Positions 8,261 through 18,476 of a DNA stretch of 64,000 bases are shown in pieces. The stretch comes from an uncultured Porphyromonadaceae bacterium (GTDB lineage: Bacteria; Bacteroidota; Bacteroidia; Bacteroidales; Muribaculaceae): the NCBI GenBank assembly GCA_947175265.1, contig CAMWMD010000010.1:17814-81813 (forward strand). The letters run 5' to 3'. The translations under genes were made by a program, and so were the position numbers. The notes under the pieces were generated by a model, which saw only the letters and a program-made list of their open reading frames with translations, searched no databases and was not told the DNA's origin. Position 1 is the first letter of the stretch. Each line of letters starts with the position of its first letter.

Positions 8261-11200
8261 ATGCCCAAACGTAAAGATATAAAGAAAGTAATGGTGATTG
8301 GCAGCGGTCCTATCGTGGTAGGTCAGGCTGCAGAATTCGATTATGCCGGCACACAGGCTTGCACCGCATTAAAGGAAGAGGGGTATGAGGTGGTTCTCGT
8401 AAACTCCAATCCGGCCACAATCATGACTGACCCTGAAATCGCCCACAAGGTTTATATGGAGCCCCTGACTCTCGAATATGTGGCGAAAATCGTGCGATAT
8501 GAGCGTCCCGATGCAATCGTGCCGGGACTCGGTGGACAGACAGGCCTCAACCTGGCTGTGCAACTTGCGAAAAAGGGTGTCCTTGAAGAATGTGGCGTGG
8601 AGATTCTCGGAACCTCGTTCGACAGCATCGAACGCGCCGAGGACCGCGAACTTTTCAAGGAACTTTGCGAGAGCATCGGCGAACCGGTGCTCCCCAGTGA
8701 TGTTGCCTCAAGCATAGACCATGCCGCCGAGATAGCAGCGAAAATAGGGTATCCCGTAATCCTGCGTCCGGCATTCACGCTCGGCGGCACAGGTGGTGGC
8801 TTCGCTGACAATGAGGAGGAACTCCGTGAGATGATGCGCACGGCTCTCGACCTCTCTCCCGTGCATCAGGTCCTTGTGGAGAAAAGTATAAAAGGCTTCA
8901 AGGAGATTGAGTTTGAGGTGATGAGGGATGCCAACGACACGGTCATCGCAATATGCTCTATGGAGAACCTTGATCCGGTCGGCGTCCATACCGGCGACTC
9001 AATCGTGGTCGCTCCCGCACAGACTCTCTCAAACAAAGAGTACCAGCTTCTGCGCGACAGCGCCCTGAAACTGATCAGGGCCCTGAAGATAGAGGGTGGT
9101 TGCAACGTGCAGTTTGCCCTCGACCCCCTTTCATTCGACTACTACCTTATTGAGGTGAATCCGCGAGTGTCACGCTCCTCTGCCCTCGCTTCGAAGGCTT
9201 CCGGCTACCCTATCGCGCGTGTCAGCGCAAAGATTGCTGTAGGGCTTCATCTCGACGAGATTGATCTCGGACACATACCGGCAAGTTTCGAGCCGGCTCT
9301 CGACTACATTGTCACCAAGATAGCACGCTTCCCCTTCGACAAGTTTGCCGATGCCTCCAACGAACTGGGCACACAGATGAAAGCCACGGGTGAGGTCATG
9401 AGCATCGGACGAACAATGGAGGAATCCCTGCTTAAGGCCGTGCGCTCTCTGGAGACTGGCGTTTGCCATCTCCACCATAAGAAGTTTGACGAGATGCCCA
9501 CCAACGACATGCTCGACTACATACGCCACGCTACAGACGACCGCATCTACGCCCTCGCCGAACTCATGCGCAGGGATGTGGATGCCGGAATAATCTACAA
9601 CCGCACAAAGATCGACATGTTCTTCCTCGACAAGATCAACAACATCGTCAACTATGAGAAGACCCTGAAGGAAAATCCCTTTGATCTTGAAGTGCTGAAA
9701 GAGGCGAAGTGCATAGGCTTCAGCGACAAATATATCGGTCAGGTGTGGGGCAAGACTGAATCGGAGATATATCTCATGCGTAAGGAGGCCGGTATACGTC
9801 CTGTATACAAGATGATTGACTCCTGCGGAGCTGAGTTCCACGCTACGACCAACTATTTCTACTCCACATACGACAGCCGAAATGAATCTGTCCCCTCCGA
9901 CCGTAAGAAAATCGTCGTGCTCGGCTCAGGCCCGATCCGTATCGGACAGGGTGTGGAATTCGACTACTCCACAGTCCACGCGATATGGACAATCCGTAAT
10001 GCAGGCTACGAGGCGATCATCATCAACAATAATCCTGAGACGGTATCCACCGACCACACCACGGGCGACAAACTGTATTTCGACCCCCTGACGGTGGAGG
10101 ATGTGATGAACGTGCTTGATCTTGAGAAGCCTGTCGGAGTGATCGTATCTCTCGGCGGACAGACAGCCATAAACCTCGCGGAGCCCCTCGCTGCACTCGG
10201 CGCGCCCATAATAGGCACCGGCATCGAGGCTATCCGCAACGCTGAAGACCGTGGCTGCTTCGAGGCCATAATGGAGAAACTCGGCATACCTCAGCCGGAG
10301 GGTGTGGCTGTGACCCATATCGAGGATGGAGTCAAGGCTGCCGCTCGTATCGGCTACCCGGTGCTCGTGCGTCCGAGTTATGTGCTCGGCGGTAGGGCCA
10401 TGCAGATTGTCAGCAATGAGGAGCAACTCCGCCATTATCTCCACACTGCCGTAGAAATCAACGTCGAGCATCCCGTTCTAGTCGACAAATATATAATGGG
10501 TAAGGAGTTGGAGGTGGATGCCGTATGCGACGGAGAGGATGTCTTCGTCCCCGGCATTATGGAGCATGTGGAGCATACCGGCGTTCACTCCGGCGACTCC
10601 ATAAGTGTCTACCCCACTTTCAGTGTCAGCCATGAGGTGAAGCAGAAGATTCTCGACTACACCGTGCGCCTCGGCCGTGAAATCGGTATCAGGGGTCTAT
10701 ACAATATTCAGTTCATCGTCGACTCAAAAGACGACGTATATGTCATCGAGGTCAATCCCCGTTCATCACGCACGGTTCCCTTCCTCTCGAAGGCCACCGG
10801 AGTGCATCTCGCCGACATAGCCACACGCGTAATGCTCGGCCATTCGCTCAAGGAACAGGGCATCGACATACTCTACCCTGAGGAGAAGAAGCGCTGGTTT
10901 GTCAAGACCCCGGCTTTCTCATTCTCGAAACTGCGCGGCATGGATTCCTACCTCTCCCCGGAAATGAAATCCACCGGTGAGGCCATCGGCTACGACAAGT
11001 CGCTCAAGCGGGCACTGTACAAGTCGCTTCAGGCATCCGGCATGACTGTAGCCAACTATGGCACCATCCTCGTCACCATAGGTGATTCCGACAAGCAACG
11101 CGCCCTCCCCCTCATACGCCGATTCTACCAACTCGGATTCAACGTGGAGGCCACTTGCGGCACCGCGAATTTCCTTCGCGCAAACGGCATAAGGACTCGA

Positions 11201-11446
11201 CTCCTGCGCAAACTCAGCGAGGGGAGCGACGACATCACGGCTTCATTGCGCCAGGGACACGTCAACTATGTGATCAACACCATGGAACTGGCGGCTGACC
11301 ACTCGCATCGTGACGGCTTCTATATCCGCCGCACGGCCGTAGACAACAACATCACTGTATTCACCTCCCTCGAGACTGTGGAGGTGCTCCTCGACGTGCT
11401 GGAAGACATTACGATGAAGGTATCGACAATCGATGCCGACGACTGA
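8261..11446 (+). CDS. carB: Carbamoyl-phosphate synthase large subunit
   Basis: 1061 residues with the expected internal duplication: an N-terminal ATP-grasp half starting [21 protein letters not shown], and a second half from about residue 549 with [20 protein letters not shown]. Both halves have the GGQT and NPR ([24 protein letters not shown]) elements. The last ~130 residues form an MGS-like allosteric domain, the site where UMP, ornithine or IMP act in known homologues. Start is close behind a TTTTCAATTTTCAA repeat that forms much of the 33-bp spacer from carA. Confidence 0.97.
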   Translation: MPKRKDIKKVMVIGSGPIVVGQAAEFDYAGTQACTALKEEGYEVVLVNSNPATIMTDPEIAHKVYMEPLTLEYVAKIVRYERPDAIVPGLGGQTGLNLAVQLAKKGVLEECGVEILGTSFDSIERAEDRELFKELCESIGEPVLPSDVASSIDHAAEIAAKIGYPVILRPAFTLGGTGGGFADNEEELREMMRTALDLSPVHQVLVEKSIKGFKEIEFEVMRDANDTVIAICSMENLDPVGVHTGDSIVVAPAQTLSNKEYQLLRDSALKLIRALKIEGGCNVQFALDPLSFDYYLIEVNPRVSRSSALASKASGYPIARVSAKIAVGLHLDEIDLGHIPASFEPALDYIVTKIARFPFDKFADASNELGTQMKATGEVMSIGRTMEESLLKAVRSLETGVCHLHHKKFDEMPTNDMLDYIRHATDDRIYALAELMRRDVDAGIIYNRTKIDMFFLDKINNIVNYEKTLKENPFDLEVLKEAKCIGFSDKYIGQVWGKTESEIYLMRKEAGIRPVYKMIDSCGAEFHATTNYFYSTYDSRNESVPSDRKKIVVLGSGPIRIGQGVEFDYSTVHAIWTIRNAGYEAIIINNNPETVSTDHTTGDKLYFDPLTVEDVMNVLDLEKPVGVIVSLGGQTAINLAEPLAALGAPIIGTGIEAIRNAEDRGCFEAIMEKLGIPQPEGVAVTHIEDGVKAAARIGYPVLVRPSYVLGGRAMQIVSNEEQLRHYLHTAVEINVEHPVLVDKYIMGKELEVDAVCDGEDVFVPGIMEHVEHTGVHSGDSISVYPTFSVSHEVKQKILDYTVRLGREIGIRGLYNIQFIVDSKDDVYVIEVNPRSSRTVPFLSKATGVHLADIATRVMLGHSLKEQGIDILYPEEKKRWFVKTPAFSFSKLRGMDSYLSPEMKSTGEAIGYDKSLKRALYKSLQASGMTVANYGTILVTIGDSDKQRALPLIRRFYQLGFNVEATCGTANFLRANGIRTRLLRKLSEGSDDITASLRQGHVNYVINTMELAADHSHRDGFYIRRTAVDNNITVFTSLETVEVLLDVLEDITMKVSTIDADD

Positions 11447-11472
11447 TTTTTCTAATACCTAAAACTTCACTT

Positions 11473-12225
11473 ATGGGAATCAGGAATATTTATAAGATAG
11501 TAAGCAACCGGGAACTGACCCGGAAGACCTGGGTCATGATCCTGCGTGGCGACACCCAAGCCATCACAACTCCGGGTCAGTTCGTCAACGTGGCAATACC
11601 CGGGAAGTATCTGCGCCGCCCCATATCTATATGCGATTACTCGCATGAGAGGGGGGAGATCACACTGCTCTATGATGTTGTGGGCGAAGGGACACTCGCC
11701 ATGAGCCGCATGAAAGAGGGCGATGAGGTGGATCTCCTCTCCGGTCTCGGCAATGGATTCTCCACCACCTCCGTAGGGACACGTCCTCTCCTGCTCGGTG
11801 GAGGGATAGGTTGCGCACCGCTCCTTAATCTGGGCCGCGCCCTGGTGAGAAGCGGGAAAAGCCCGATTGCCATTCTCGGCTACAATACGGCTGCCGACAG
11901 TTTCGGCATGGACCGTTGGTTTGAGGAAATCGGTGTCGAGGCTTTCATAGCAACGGTAGACGGCTCTCTCGGCACAAAGGGATTCGTGACGGATGTGATC
12001 CGCCGTTTCGGTATCGAAGGAGACTATTTTCATGCCTGCGGCCCCATGCCCATGCTTCGTGCCCTCTGCAACGGTCTTGACATTCCGGGCGAGGTGAGCA
12101 TCGAAAGCCGCATGGGATGCGGTTTCGGCGCTTGTGTATGCTGCTCAGTGGAGACAAAAGATGGCGTGAAAAGGATATGCAAGGATGGTCCGGTATTCAG
12201 AAAGGAGGAACTTATATGGAAATGA
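11473..12225 (+). CDS. pyrK: Dihydroorotate dehydrogenase electron-transfer subunit
   Basis: 250 residues, ferredoxin-reductase-like. FAD-binding RRPISICDY near 55, an NAD-binding GGGIGCAPLL near 115, and a C-terminal [2Fe-2S] motif C-x4-C-x2-C-x12-C (CGFGACVCC ... C) near 216-238. It passes electrons from the PyrD flavin to NAD+, marking a class 1B dehydrogenase, suited to anaerobic growth because no quinone is needed. Its last codons overlap the pyrD start by 10 bp, implying translational coupling of the two subunits. Confidence 0.95.
   Translation: MGIRNIYKIVSNRELTRKTWVMILRGDTQAITTPGQFVNVAIPGKYLRRPISICDYSHERGEITLLYDVVGEGTLAMSRMKEGDEVDLLSGLGNGFSTTSVGTRPLLLGGGIGCAPLLNLGRALVRSGKSPIAILGYNTAADSFGMDRWFEEIGVEAFIATVDGSLGTKGFVTDVIRRFGIEGDYFHACGPMPMLRALCNGLDIPGEVSIESRMGCGFGACVCCSVETKDGVKRICKDGPVFRKEELIWK
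12203..12208 (+). promoter_or_regulatory. Strong Shine-Dalgarno for pyrD
   Basis: AGGAGG lies 7 nt before the pyrD ATG at 12216, inside the end of pyrK. Such a canonical site is unusual in this window and supports choosing 12216 as the pyrD start. Confidence 0.7.
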
Positions 12226-13130
12226 AAGATATGAAGGTCACACTCAGTGGGGTCACATTGCAGAACCCGGTGATTCCCGCATCCGGGTGCTTCGGTTTCG
12301 GCTACGGAATGGCGGAGTTTTACGACATAAACATTCTCGGCTCCATATCATTCAAGGGCACCACACGCGAAGCCAGATTCGGCAATCCCCTCCCCCGTGT
12401 GGCCGAATGCCCCTCAGGGATGATCAATTCCGTAGGGCTTCAGAACCCCGGCATCGACGAGGTCATCGCTGTCGAACTCCCCAAGATGAGGAAATCTTTC
12501 AGACAGCCCATAATCGCAAATATAAGCGGATTCTCAATAGATGAATACGTGGAATGCTGCGAGAAGATTGACAGGGAGGAACAGGTGGCGATAATCGAAC
12601 TCAACGTGAGTTGCCCCAATGTACACGGCGGAGGGATGGCTTTCGGCACTTGCGCCTCTTCAGTTTCGGATGTCGTGAAGGAGGTGAAGAAAGTCATAAC
12701 GAAGCCTCTTTACGTCAAACTCTCTCCCAACGTCACCGATATTGTCGCTATCGGCAGCGCTGCCGTAGAGGCGGGAGCCGACGGTCTCTGCCTCATCAAC
12801 ACTCTCCTCGGCATGAGGATCGACATAAGGAACCGCCGTCCGGTGGTGGCTAACAGGATGGGTGGATTTTCAGGCCCGGCCGTGTTCCCGGTGGCCGTAA
12901 GGATGGTCAACCAGGTGGCCCATTCATGTGGCGTCCCCGTCATCGGCTGCGGCGGTGTGTCGTCGGCTGAGGATGTCATTGAGATGATGATGGCCGGTGC
13001 CACCGCAGTGCAGGTCGGAGCCGCCAATCTCGTAAATCCGTATGCCTGCAAGGAGATCGTGGAGAGCCTCCCTGAGGTGATGCGACGCCTCGGCATAGAT
13101 TCCCTCTCCGAAATAATCGGGATAGTGTAA
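12216..13130 (+). CDS. pyrD: Dihydroorotate dehydrogenase, class 1B catalytic subunit
   Basis: 304 residues from ATG 12216 (MEMKDMKV); the frame is open further upstream but that overlaps pyrK and lacks a start signal. FMN-binding barrel with NPVIPASGCFGFG near 15, catalytic-loop NVSCPNVHGGG near 130 (Cys base, as in class 1 enzymes), KLSPNVTDI near 170 and GCGGVSSAEDV near 245. It oxidises dihydroorotate to orotate and works with PyrK, whose gene overlaps it by 10 bp. Confidence 0.96.
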   Translation: MEMKDMKVTLSGVTLQNPVIPASGCFGFGYGMAEFYDINILGSISFKGTTREARFGNPLPRVAECPSGMINSVGLQNPGIDEVIAVELPKMRKSFRQPIIANISGFSIDEYVECCEKIDREEQVAIIELNVSCPNVHGGGMAFGTCASSVSDVVKEVKKVITKPLYVKLSPNVTDIVAIGSAAVEAGADGLCLINTLLGMRIDIRNRRPVVANRMGGFSGPAVFPVAVRMVNQVAHSCGVPVIGCGGVSSAEDVIEMMMAGATAVQVGAANLVNPYACKEIVESLPEVMRRLGIDSLSEIIGIV

Positions 13131-13182
13131 TTTATAGGCTCTATCCCCCGTTAATAAAGAAGACCCATATAAACCTGACTTT

Positions 13183-13893
13183 ATGAACGCAAAAGATGTG
13201 ATCATTGCCTGCGACTTCGGTTCTGCCGAAGATTGCCTCGCATTTCTTGATAAATTCAACGACGAGGAGAGGAAACCTTTCCTCAAGATCGGTATGGAAC
13301 TTTTCTATGCCGCAGGTCCGGAAATTGTGAAGGAACTTAAGAAACGTGGCTTCAAGATTTTCCTTGACCTGAAATTGCACGATATTCCCAACACCGTAAA
13401 GAAAGCCATGAAAGTGCTTTCCGGGCTTGACGTCGATATGGTGAACGTGCATGCCGCCGGTACGGTGGAGATGATGAAGGCCGCTCTCGAAGGGCTCACA
13501 CGTCCTGACGGCACCCGTCCCCTGCTCATCGCAGTGACACAACTTACCTCCACTTCCGAGAAAGCCATGCGTGAGCAACTCCTCATCGACGCCTCTATCA
13601 ACGACACCATAGCCAAATATGCCCGCAACGCCAAGGAGGCGGGTCTTGACGGCGTGGTTTGCTCCCCTCTCGAATCAGCATTGGTGAAGGAGGCTTGCGG
13701 CAACGGGTTCATGACCATCACACCCGGCATCAGGTTTGCCGATTCAAAAGCTGACGACCAGGTGCGCGTCACTGACCCTGCGAAAGCACGTGAGATCGGT
13801 TCCGATTATATCGTGGTTGGTCGCCCCATCACTGCCGCTGAAGATCCCGTGGCAGCCTACCGTCGCTGCGTAAAAGACTTCCTCGGAGAATAA
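13183..13893 (+). CDS. pyrF: Orotidine-5'-phosphate decarboxylase
   Basis: 236 residues. The catalytic D-x-K-x-x-D-I element is seen as [13 protein letters not shown] near 65-77, with an N-terminal IIACDFGS substrate-binding strand and a C-terminal VVGRPI phosphate-binding loop. It decarboxylates OMP to UMP, the last step. The sequence type is the short (~230-240 aa) class. It sits 52 bp after pyrD and 56 bp before pyrE. Confidence 0.96.
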   Translation: MNAKDVIIACDFGSAEDCLAFLDKFNDEERKPFLKIGMELFYAAGPEIVKELKKRGFKIFLDLKLHDIPNTVKKAMKVLSGLDVDMVNVHAAGTVEMMKAALEGLTRPDGTRPLLIAVTQLTSTSEKAMREQLLIDASINDTIAKYARNAKEAGLDGVVCSPLESALVKEACGNGFMTITPGIRFADSKADDQVRVTDPAKAREIGSDYIVVGRPITAAEDPVAAYRRCVKDFLGE

Positions 13894-13949
13894 ACCCATG
13901 CCCTTTTTTCCTTTTCGACTATCAATTTTCAATTTTCAATTTCTTCTCT

Positions 13950-14585
13950 ATGGATACTGCAAAAAAAGTTGCCGCTGAACTTCTCGGTATAAAGGCTGTC
14001 TTCCTCAGCCCTGCCAAGCCCTTCACTTGGGCAAGCGGTATAAAGAGCCCTATATATTGTGACAACCGCCTTATCCTCACCTCCCCCAAGGCTCGAAAGG
14101 TGGTGGAGGAGGCTATAGCAGCCACAGTCAAGGAGAAATTCCCTGAGGCTGAGGTGCTCATGGGAACAAGCACTGCCGGTATAGCTCACGCCGCCATCGC
14201 AGCATGGATTCTGGACATGCCCATGGGATACGTCCGGGGTGGTAACAAAGACCACGGACGTGGAAACCGTATCGAGGGTCGTCTCGAGAAAGGGCAGAAA
14301 GTCGTGGTGATCGAAGACCTCATCTCCACTGCCGGAAGTTGCATCGAGGTTGTCGAGGCTCTCCGCGAGGCAGGTGCCGACGTGCTCGGCGTGGTCAGCA
14401 TTTTCACCTACGGCATGAAGAAAGGTCTCGACCGTCTTACAGCTGCTAATGTGACCAACTACTCACTCTCCAATTTCGACACCCTGTGTAAAGTGGCTGT
14501 CGAGGAGAAATACATAACCCCTGAAGAGGAGGTCAAACTGAAGAAATTCATGGCCAATCCCTCTGATGAATCCTGGATGGCATGA
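13950..14585 (+). CDS. pyrE: Orotate phosphoribosyltransferase
   Basis: 211 residues. The PRPP-binding motif reads [13 protein letters not shown] near 118-130, and the flexible-loop region [11 protein letters not shown] lies before it. It joins orotate to PRPP giving OMP. The spacer in front of the ATG is a TCAATTTTCAATTTTCAATTT repeat also found before other genes here. The final ATGA overlaps the pyrB start by 4 bp, implying translational coupling. Confidence 0.96.
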   Translation: MDTAKKVAAELLGIKAVFLSPAKPFTWASGIKSPIYCDNRLILTSPKARKVVEEAIAATVKEKFPEAEVLMGTSTAGIAHAAIAAWILDMPMGYVRGGNKDHGRGNRIEGRLEKGQKVVVIEDLISTAGSCIEVVEALREAGADVLGVVSIFTYGMKKGLDRLTAANVTNYSLSNFDTLCKVAVEEKYITPEEEVKLKKFMANPSDESWMA

Positions 14586-15670
14586 AACATCTCATCGACC
14601 CCACTGACCTCTCCAAAGAGGAACTTGAGGAGATTATCGACCTCGCTCTTGACATAATTGCCGACCGCCCCAAATATGCCGAGGTGTGCAAAGGAAAGAA
14701 ACTCGCAACTCTCTTCTATGAGCCCTCCACTCGCACAAGACTCAGCTTCACGGCCGCTATGATGGAGTTAGGCGGCAACGTGCTCGGTTTCTCCGATGCC
14801 AAGAACTCATCCGTGAGCAAAGGTGAGACATGCGCTGACACCACCAAGGTGATCAACTGCTTCGCCGACATCATCGCAATGCGTCATTTCGAGGAGGGGG
14901 CGGCAACTGTCTCCGCAATGAACTCCAACATCCCGGTCATAAATGCCGGCGACGGGAGCCACAGCCACCCGACACAGACTCTTACCGACCTTCTAACCAT
15001 CAGGCGTGAGATCGGCCATTTCGACAACATAACAATCGGGTTCTGCGGCGACCTTAAGTTCGGCCGGACAGTCCACTCCCTCATTAAGGCGCTCTCCCGA
15101 TATCCGGGTGTCAAGGTAGTGCTTATCGCACCCGAGCAACTCCGTCTCCCCGATTACATGAAGGAAGAGGTGTGCGACCGATATGGTGTAGACTATCGTG
15201 AGGTCGACACTATGGAGGAGGTGATGGGCGAGCTTGACGTGCTCTACATGACCCGCGTGCAGAAGGAGAGATTCTTTGATGAGGATGAGTACGACCGCGT
15301 GAAGGATTTCTTTATCCTTGATTCGGAAAAACTCAAACTCGCCCGTCCTGAGATGCGCATTCTCCACCCCCTCCCACGTGTCAATGAGATTACTGTTGAT
15401 GTGGATGCCGACCCGAGGGCTGCCTATTTCCGCCAGGTGGAGAATGGAAAGTTCGTGCGTATGGCACTCATCGTCAAACTTCTCGAATGGGCCAAAGACC
15501 CGTCAAAGACCACAAAACTCGTGCCTGACGATGCCGTGCGCGGAGAGTTTATATGCCGCAACAAACGCTGCATTTCAAATATGGAGGTTGGCGTGGAGAG
15601 TCTTTTCCGCCCCGCTCACGATTCTTCCGGAGGATACCGGTGTGTCTACTGTGAGTCAAAGCCGAAATGA
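14582..15670 (+). CDS. pyrB: Aspartate carbamoyltransferase with fused PyrI-like zinc domain
   Basis: 362 residues. The catalytic part has STRTRLSF (carbamoyl-phosphate site, near 50), HPTQTLTDL near 130 and HPLPRVNEI near 262. After the usual catalytic end (about 310) a tail of about 45 residues carries Cys325, Cys330, Cys354 and Cys357. This C-x4-C-x23-C-x2-C spacing, and the local text [12 protein letters not shown] and CVYCES, match the zinc domain of the regulatory chain PyrI (E. coli Cys109/114/138/141). The nucleotide-binding allosteric domain of PyrI is missing and no separate pyrI lies in the window. Last gene of the pyrimidine cluster; overlaps pyrE by 4 bp. Confidence 0.95.
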   Translation: MKHLIDPTDLSKEELEEIIDLALDIIADRPKYAEVCKGKKLATLFYEPSTRTRLSFTAAMMELGGNVLGFSDAKNSSVSKGETCADTTKVINCFADIIAMRHFEEGAATVSAMNSNIPVINAGDGSHSHPTQTLTDLLTIRREIGHFDNITIGFCGDLKFGRTVHSLIKALSRYPGVKVVLIAPEQLRLPDYMKEEVCDRYGVDYREVDTMEEVMGELDVLYMTRVQKERFFDEDEYDRVKDFFILDSEKLKLARPEMRILHPLPRVNEITVDVDADPRAAYFRQVENGKFVRMALIVKLLEWAKDPSKTTKLVPDDAVRGEFICRNKRCISNMEVGVESLFRPAHDSSGGYRCVYCESKPK

Positions 15671-15798
15671 CCTTGACAGGACATCGACATTCTCCCCACT
15701 GAAAAAAAACGACTATCCACGGCAAACCTTTTCAACTCTTTCGCCGTTATAATATCAGAAAATCGTTTCATGATGTTAGGTTAGTTATAAAAAGCAAG

Positions 15799-15826
15799 AA
15801 CGCGGCTGATGTGAATCAGTCGCGTT
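15799..15826. terminator. Terminator after the pyrimidine cluster
   Basis: AACGCGGCTGAT (15799-15810) / ATCAGTCGCGTT (15815-15826) with one G-T wobble and a GTGA loop, followed by TTCTTT. It lies between pyrB and the convergent GSCFA gene and can serve both. Confidence 0.8.
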
Positions 15827-15850
15827 TTCTTTATCTCCTACCCGTCCTCC

Positions 15851-16834
15851 TTAATGATGTAAGCCGAGCATTCCTGGGTGATGGTCATGAAACTCCCTGA
15901 GCCGACGTTCAAGTTCCGACCTGCGCAACTCTTCTCCTCTCAACATGCTCTCCGAAGGATGGCGTGTGGCATTGGGAAGGGGGCGGTGATGAAGGGCTTT
16001 CCACAACTTCTCCCCTTCGCGCAATAACGCCTCCCCGGCAACGTCAAGATAAGTCTCCCGGAATTTCTCCCAAATATACTCCGTAGCCTCCTCCGACGGA
16101 TGCACCAGGTCGGAGGCATAGAAACGGTAGTCGCGCAGATCATCGTTCATTATCTCGTAAGCCGGGAAATAGTGGCAATGGTCATTATTCCGGCATATCT
16201 CCTCTACCGCGATTCTCAAAATAGCCTTCGACACCGCATTCCCTTCGAACCCGTCTTTGAGATGCCTCACCGGACTGACCGTGAAGAATATCTCAAGCCC
16301 CGGGAACCTGTCTCTCAAATCCTTTATTAGTGCCTTCCATATATCCGCTATCTCGCCAATACCGGCCCTGCGCCTCTCGAACAATGACGCGGGCTGCTTG
16401 TGGCAATTGGCTACGACATATCCCTCCCTCTCCTTGAGATAATAGCACCATGCCGTGCCGAACGTGACAAACAGGCGTTCCCCCTGACGCAGCATATCCT
16501 CAAGCATAGCCGCTCGGCGCCGGAAATCCGCCGCCACATCCTCTACTGTCTCCGCAGACATCGAACTGTCGGCAAGCCACGACCGCCATGCTCCCCCTCC
16601 ACTGAACAGCGACTCTTCCAGAACCGATTCCTCAACGGAGAGAACCATCCTCAACGACCTTTCTATCGACAAAGGATTATAGAGCGTGCCCAAAGGATTG
16701 CACGCATTCCATAATCCACGCCGCATACGCTCCGCTATGTTGGCTGCAAAACATGACCCGAGGAGCACCACCGGCCTTTCGGGCGACAATCCCACACTGC
16801 TTTTACCTATCTCCAGTTCTGTCCTGAATTTCAT
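15851..16834 (-). CDS. GSCFA domain protein
   Basis: 327 residues from ATG 16834 (MKFRTELEIG); a longer frame to 16894 exists but lacks the conserved start context. The family motif LLGSCFAANIAERM is seen near residue 25, followed by NPLGTLYNPLSI and a FGTAWCY segment, all typical of GSCFA (PF08885) proteins, which are related in fold to SGNH/GDSL hydrolases. DLVHPSEEATEYIWEKF near 250 supplies the Asp/His part of such an active site. Biochemical role not established. Monocistronic, between the pyrimidine cluster and the divergent efflux operon. Confidence 0.88.
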   Translation of the reverse strand: MKFRTELEIGKSSVGLSPERPVVLLGSCFAANIAERMRRGLWNACNPLGTLYNPLSIERSLRMVLSVEESVLEESLFSGGGAWRSWLADSSMSAETVEDVAADFRRRAAMLEDMLRQGERLFVTFGTAWCYYLKEREGYVVANCHKQPASLFERRRAGIGEIADIWKALIKDLRDRFPGLEIFFTVSPVRHLKDGFEGNAVSKAILRIAVEEICRNNDHCHYFPAYEIMNDDLRDYRFYASDLVHPSEEATEYIWEKFRETYLDVAGEALLREGEKLWKALHHRPLPNATRHPSESMLRGEELRRSELERRLREFHDHHPGMLGLHH

Positions 16835-16964
16835 ATCATTTCTGATTTTTGAGGTAAAGATATAAAAAATCTTCCATTCCGGAATTAACATCAAATAATT
16901 CCAATCCGGAGATTGTTCTAATAATTACCTTTTTTGTTCTCCCTTTCCTAAATGGATGTTTTGT

Positions 16965-16995
16965 TTTGCCAAACCGTTTAATATTTCTAACTTTG
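16965..16995 (+). promoter_or_regulatory. Efflux operon promoter
   Basis: TTTG (16965-16968), 19-bp spacer, TAACTTTG (16988-16995). Predicted start near 16999, about 95 nt before the tolC-like ATG. No operator palindrome or local repressor gene was recognised. Confidence 0.8.
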
Positions 16996-17093
16996 CCGTG
17001 TGGTTACAGCAGTCTTTTTCCATTGCAGCCGCGACTGTCCCTTCCGGGGACCGATTCTTCTTAAAACATACCCTCATTTACCGATCGACATCA

Positions 17094-18446
17094 ATGAGAC
17101 CCCTATTTAAAGTACTCTCTTTTAAAGTGCTCTCCTCCTTGCTGCTCCTCTGCCCCTTCACGCAGTCACAGGCTGCTGCCACAACCGACACATTACGCCT
17201 CTCAAAAGCGGAATGTATCAGAATCGCATTACAGGATAACCCTACGGTAAAGGTCGCCGACCTTGAGGTGAAGAAAATGGATTATGCCAAAAAGGAGGTG
17301 CTTGGCTCCCTTTTCCCGGCAATAGACTTCTCCCTTGCCTACCAGCGCTCGATCGAACTGCAATCGCTTAGCATGAATATGGGTGGACAGTCAAACACCA
17401 TCAAGATGGGAACGGACAACAACTGGAACACCGGTTTCTCCGCCTCAATGCCCCTCATCAACGCCTCGCTCTGGAAATCAATAAACATCTCCGACACCCA
17501 GATACTGGCCTCCCTTGAGCAAGCCCGCGGTTCAAGGATAGATCTTGTCAACAACATAAACAAGGCCTATTATGCGCTCCTGCTTGCCGTTGATTCGCGT
17601 GAGGTGATTCGGCAGAACTATGACATCGCCAAGATGAATGCCGATATTTTCCGGAAACAATTCGAACAAGGCACAGCCTCCGAGTATGATGTGCTCCGCT
17701 CATCGGTGCAGGTCACAAATATAGAGCCCGAACTTCTGCAGGCCGACATAGCGATACGCCAATGCCAATTGCAACTGAAGGTGCTGATGGGGATTGATGC
17801 CTCGGCGGAAGTCTGGCCCGACATCCGGCTCCATGATATGCAGAGGGATATGTATGGTCTGCCGGGAGGTTTCTCCGGAGATATCTCCTCCAACTCATCG
17901 CTACGCGAACTTGACATCAACCGTAAAATGCTTCAGCAGAATGTCTCGCTGCGTAAACTCGCGTGGCTACCCACTCTCGGTGTGCAATTCAACATCAACT
18001 GGAACGCCATGTCAAACGGTAACGCTTTCCGAAACCAGAAATTCAATCCCTACAGCAACGTCGCTCTCGCGCTTAACCTCCCCATATTCGCAGGAGGCAA
18101 GAAACTTTATGCCTTGAGGCAGGCACAGGTGCAACTCGCGGAGATAGATTTGCAGCGTGAGAACCTCGTCGATGCCCTGAACATGCAGGTTGAACTGGCC
18201 GTAGACAACATCAACCGTCAGGTGCGTCAGATTGCTGCAAGCGAAGAGGGAATGAAACAGGCGGCCAAGGCTTATGAAATCATGCAGAAGAGTTTTGAAA
18301 TCGGAGCCGCCACATATCTCAATCTCCGGGACAGTGAACTCGCCAACACATCCGCCCGCCTCGCATATCTGCAATCCATATACAACTATCTCGTCTCCAC
18401 AAGCGAACTCGACGCCCTCCTTGGCAAAGAGAATGCTGACAAATAA
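17094..18446 (+). CDS. TolC-family outer-membrane efflux channel
   Basis: 450 residues from ATG 17094 (MRPLFKVLSFKVL...), with a signal peptide cut near SQA-AATTD; the frame extends upstream without a likely start. The mature N-terminus LRLSKAECIRIALQDNPTVKVADLEV is the classic outer-membrane-factor opening, repeated in the second half (SSLRELDINRKML...). Long helical stretches and NLPIFAGGKKLYALRQAQ near 325 fit the trimeric channel. First gene of a three-part pump operon. Confidence 0.92.
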   Translation: MRPLFKVLSFKVLSSLLLLCPFTQSQAAATTDTLRLSKAECIRIALQDNPTVKVADLEVKKMDYAKKEVLGSLFPAIDFSLAYQRSIELQSLSMNMGGQSNTIKMGTDNNWNTGFSASMPLINASLWKSINISDTQILASLEQARGSRIDLVNNINKAYYALLLAVDSREVIRQNYDIAKMNADIFRKQFEQGTASEYDVLRSSVQVTNIEPELLQADIAIRQCQLQLKVLMGIDASAEVWPDIRLHDMQRDMYGLPGGFSGDISSNSSLRELDINRKMLQQNVSLRKLAWLPTLGVQFNINWNAMSNGNAFRNQKFNPYSNVALALNLPIFAGGKKLYALRQAQVQLAEIDLQRENLVDALNMQVELAVDNINRQVRQIAASEEGMKQAAKAYEIMQKSFEIGAATYLNLRDSELANTSARLAYLQSIYNYLVSTSELDALLGKENADK

Positions 18447-18476
18447 GGGTTCAATCTTTCTTGAAAACAATTCATC

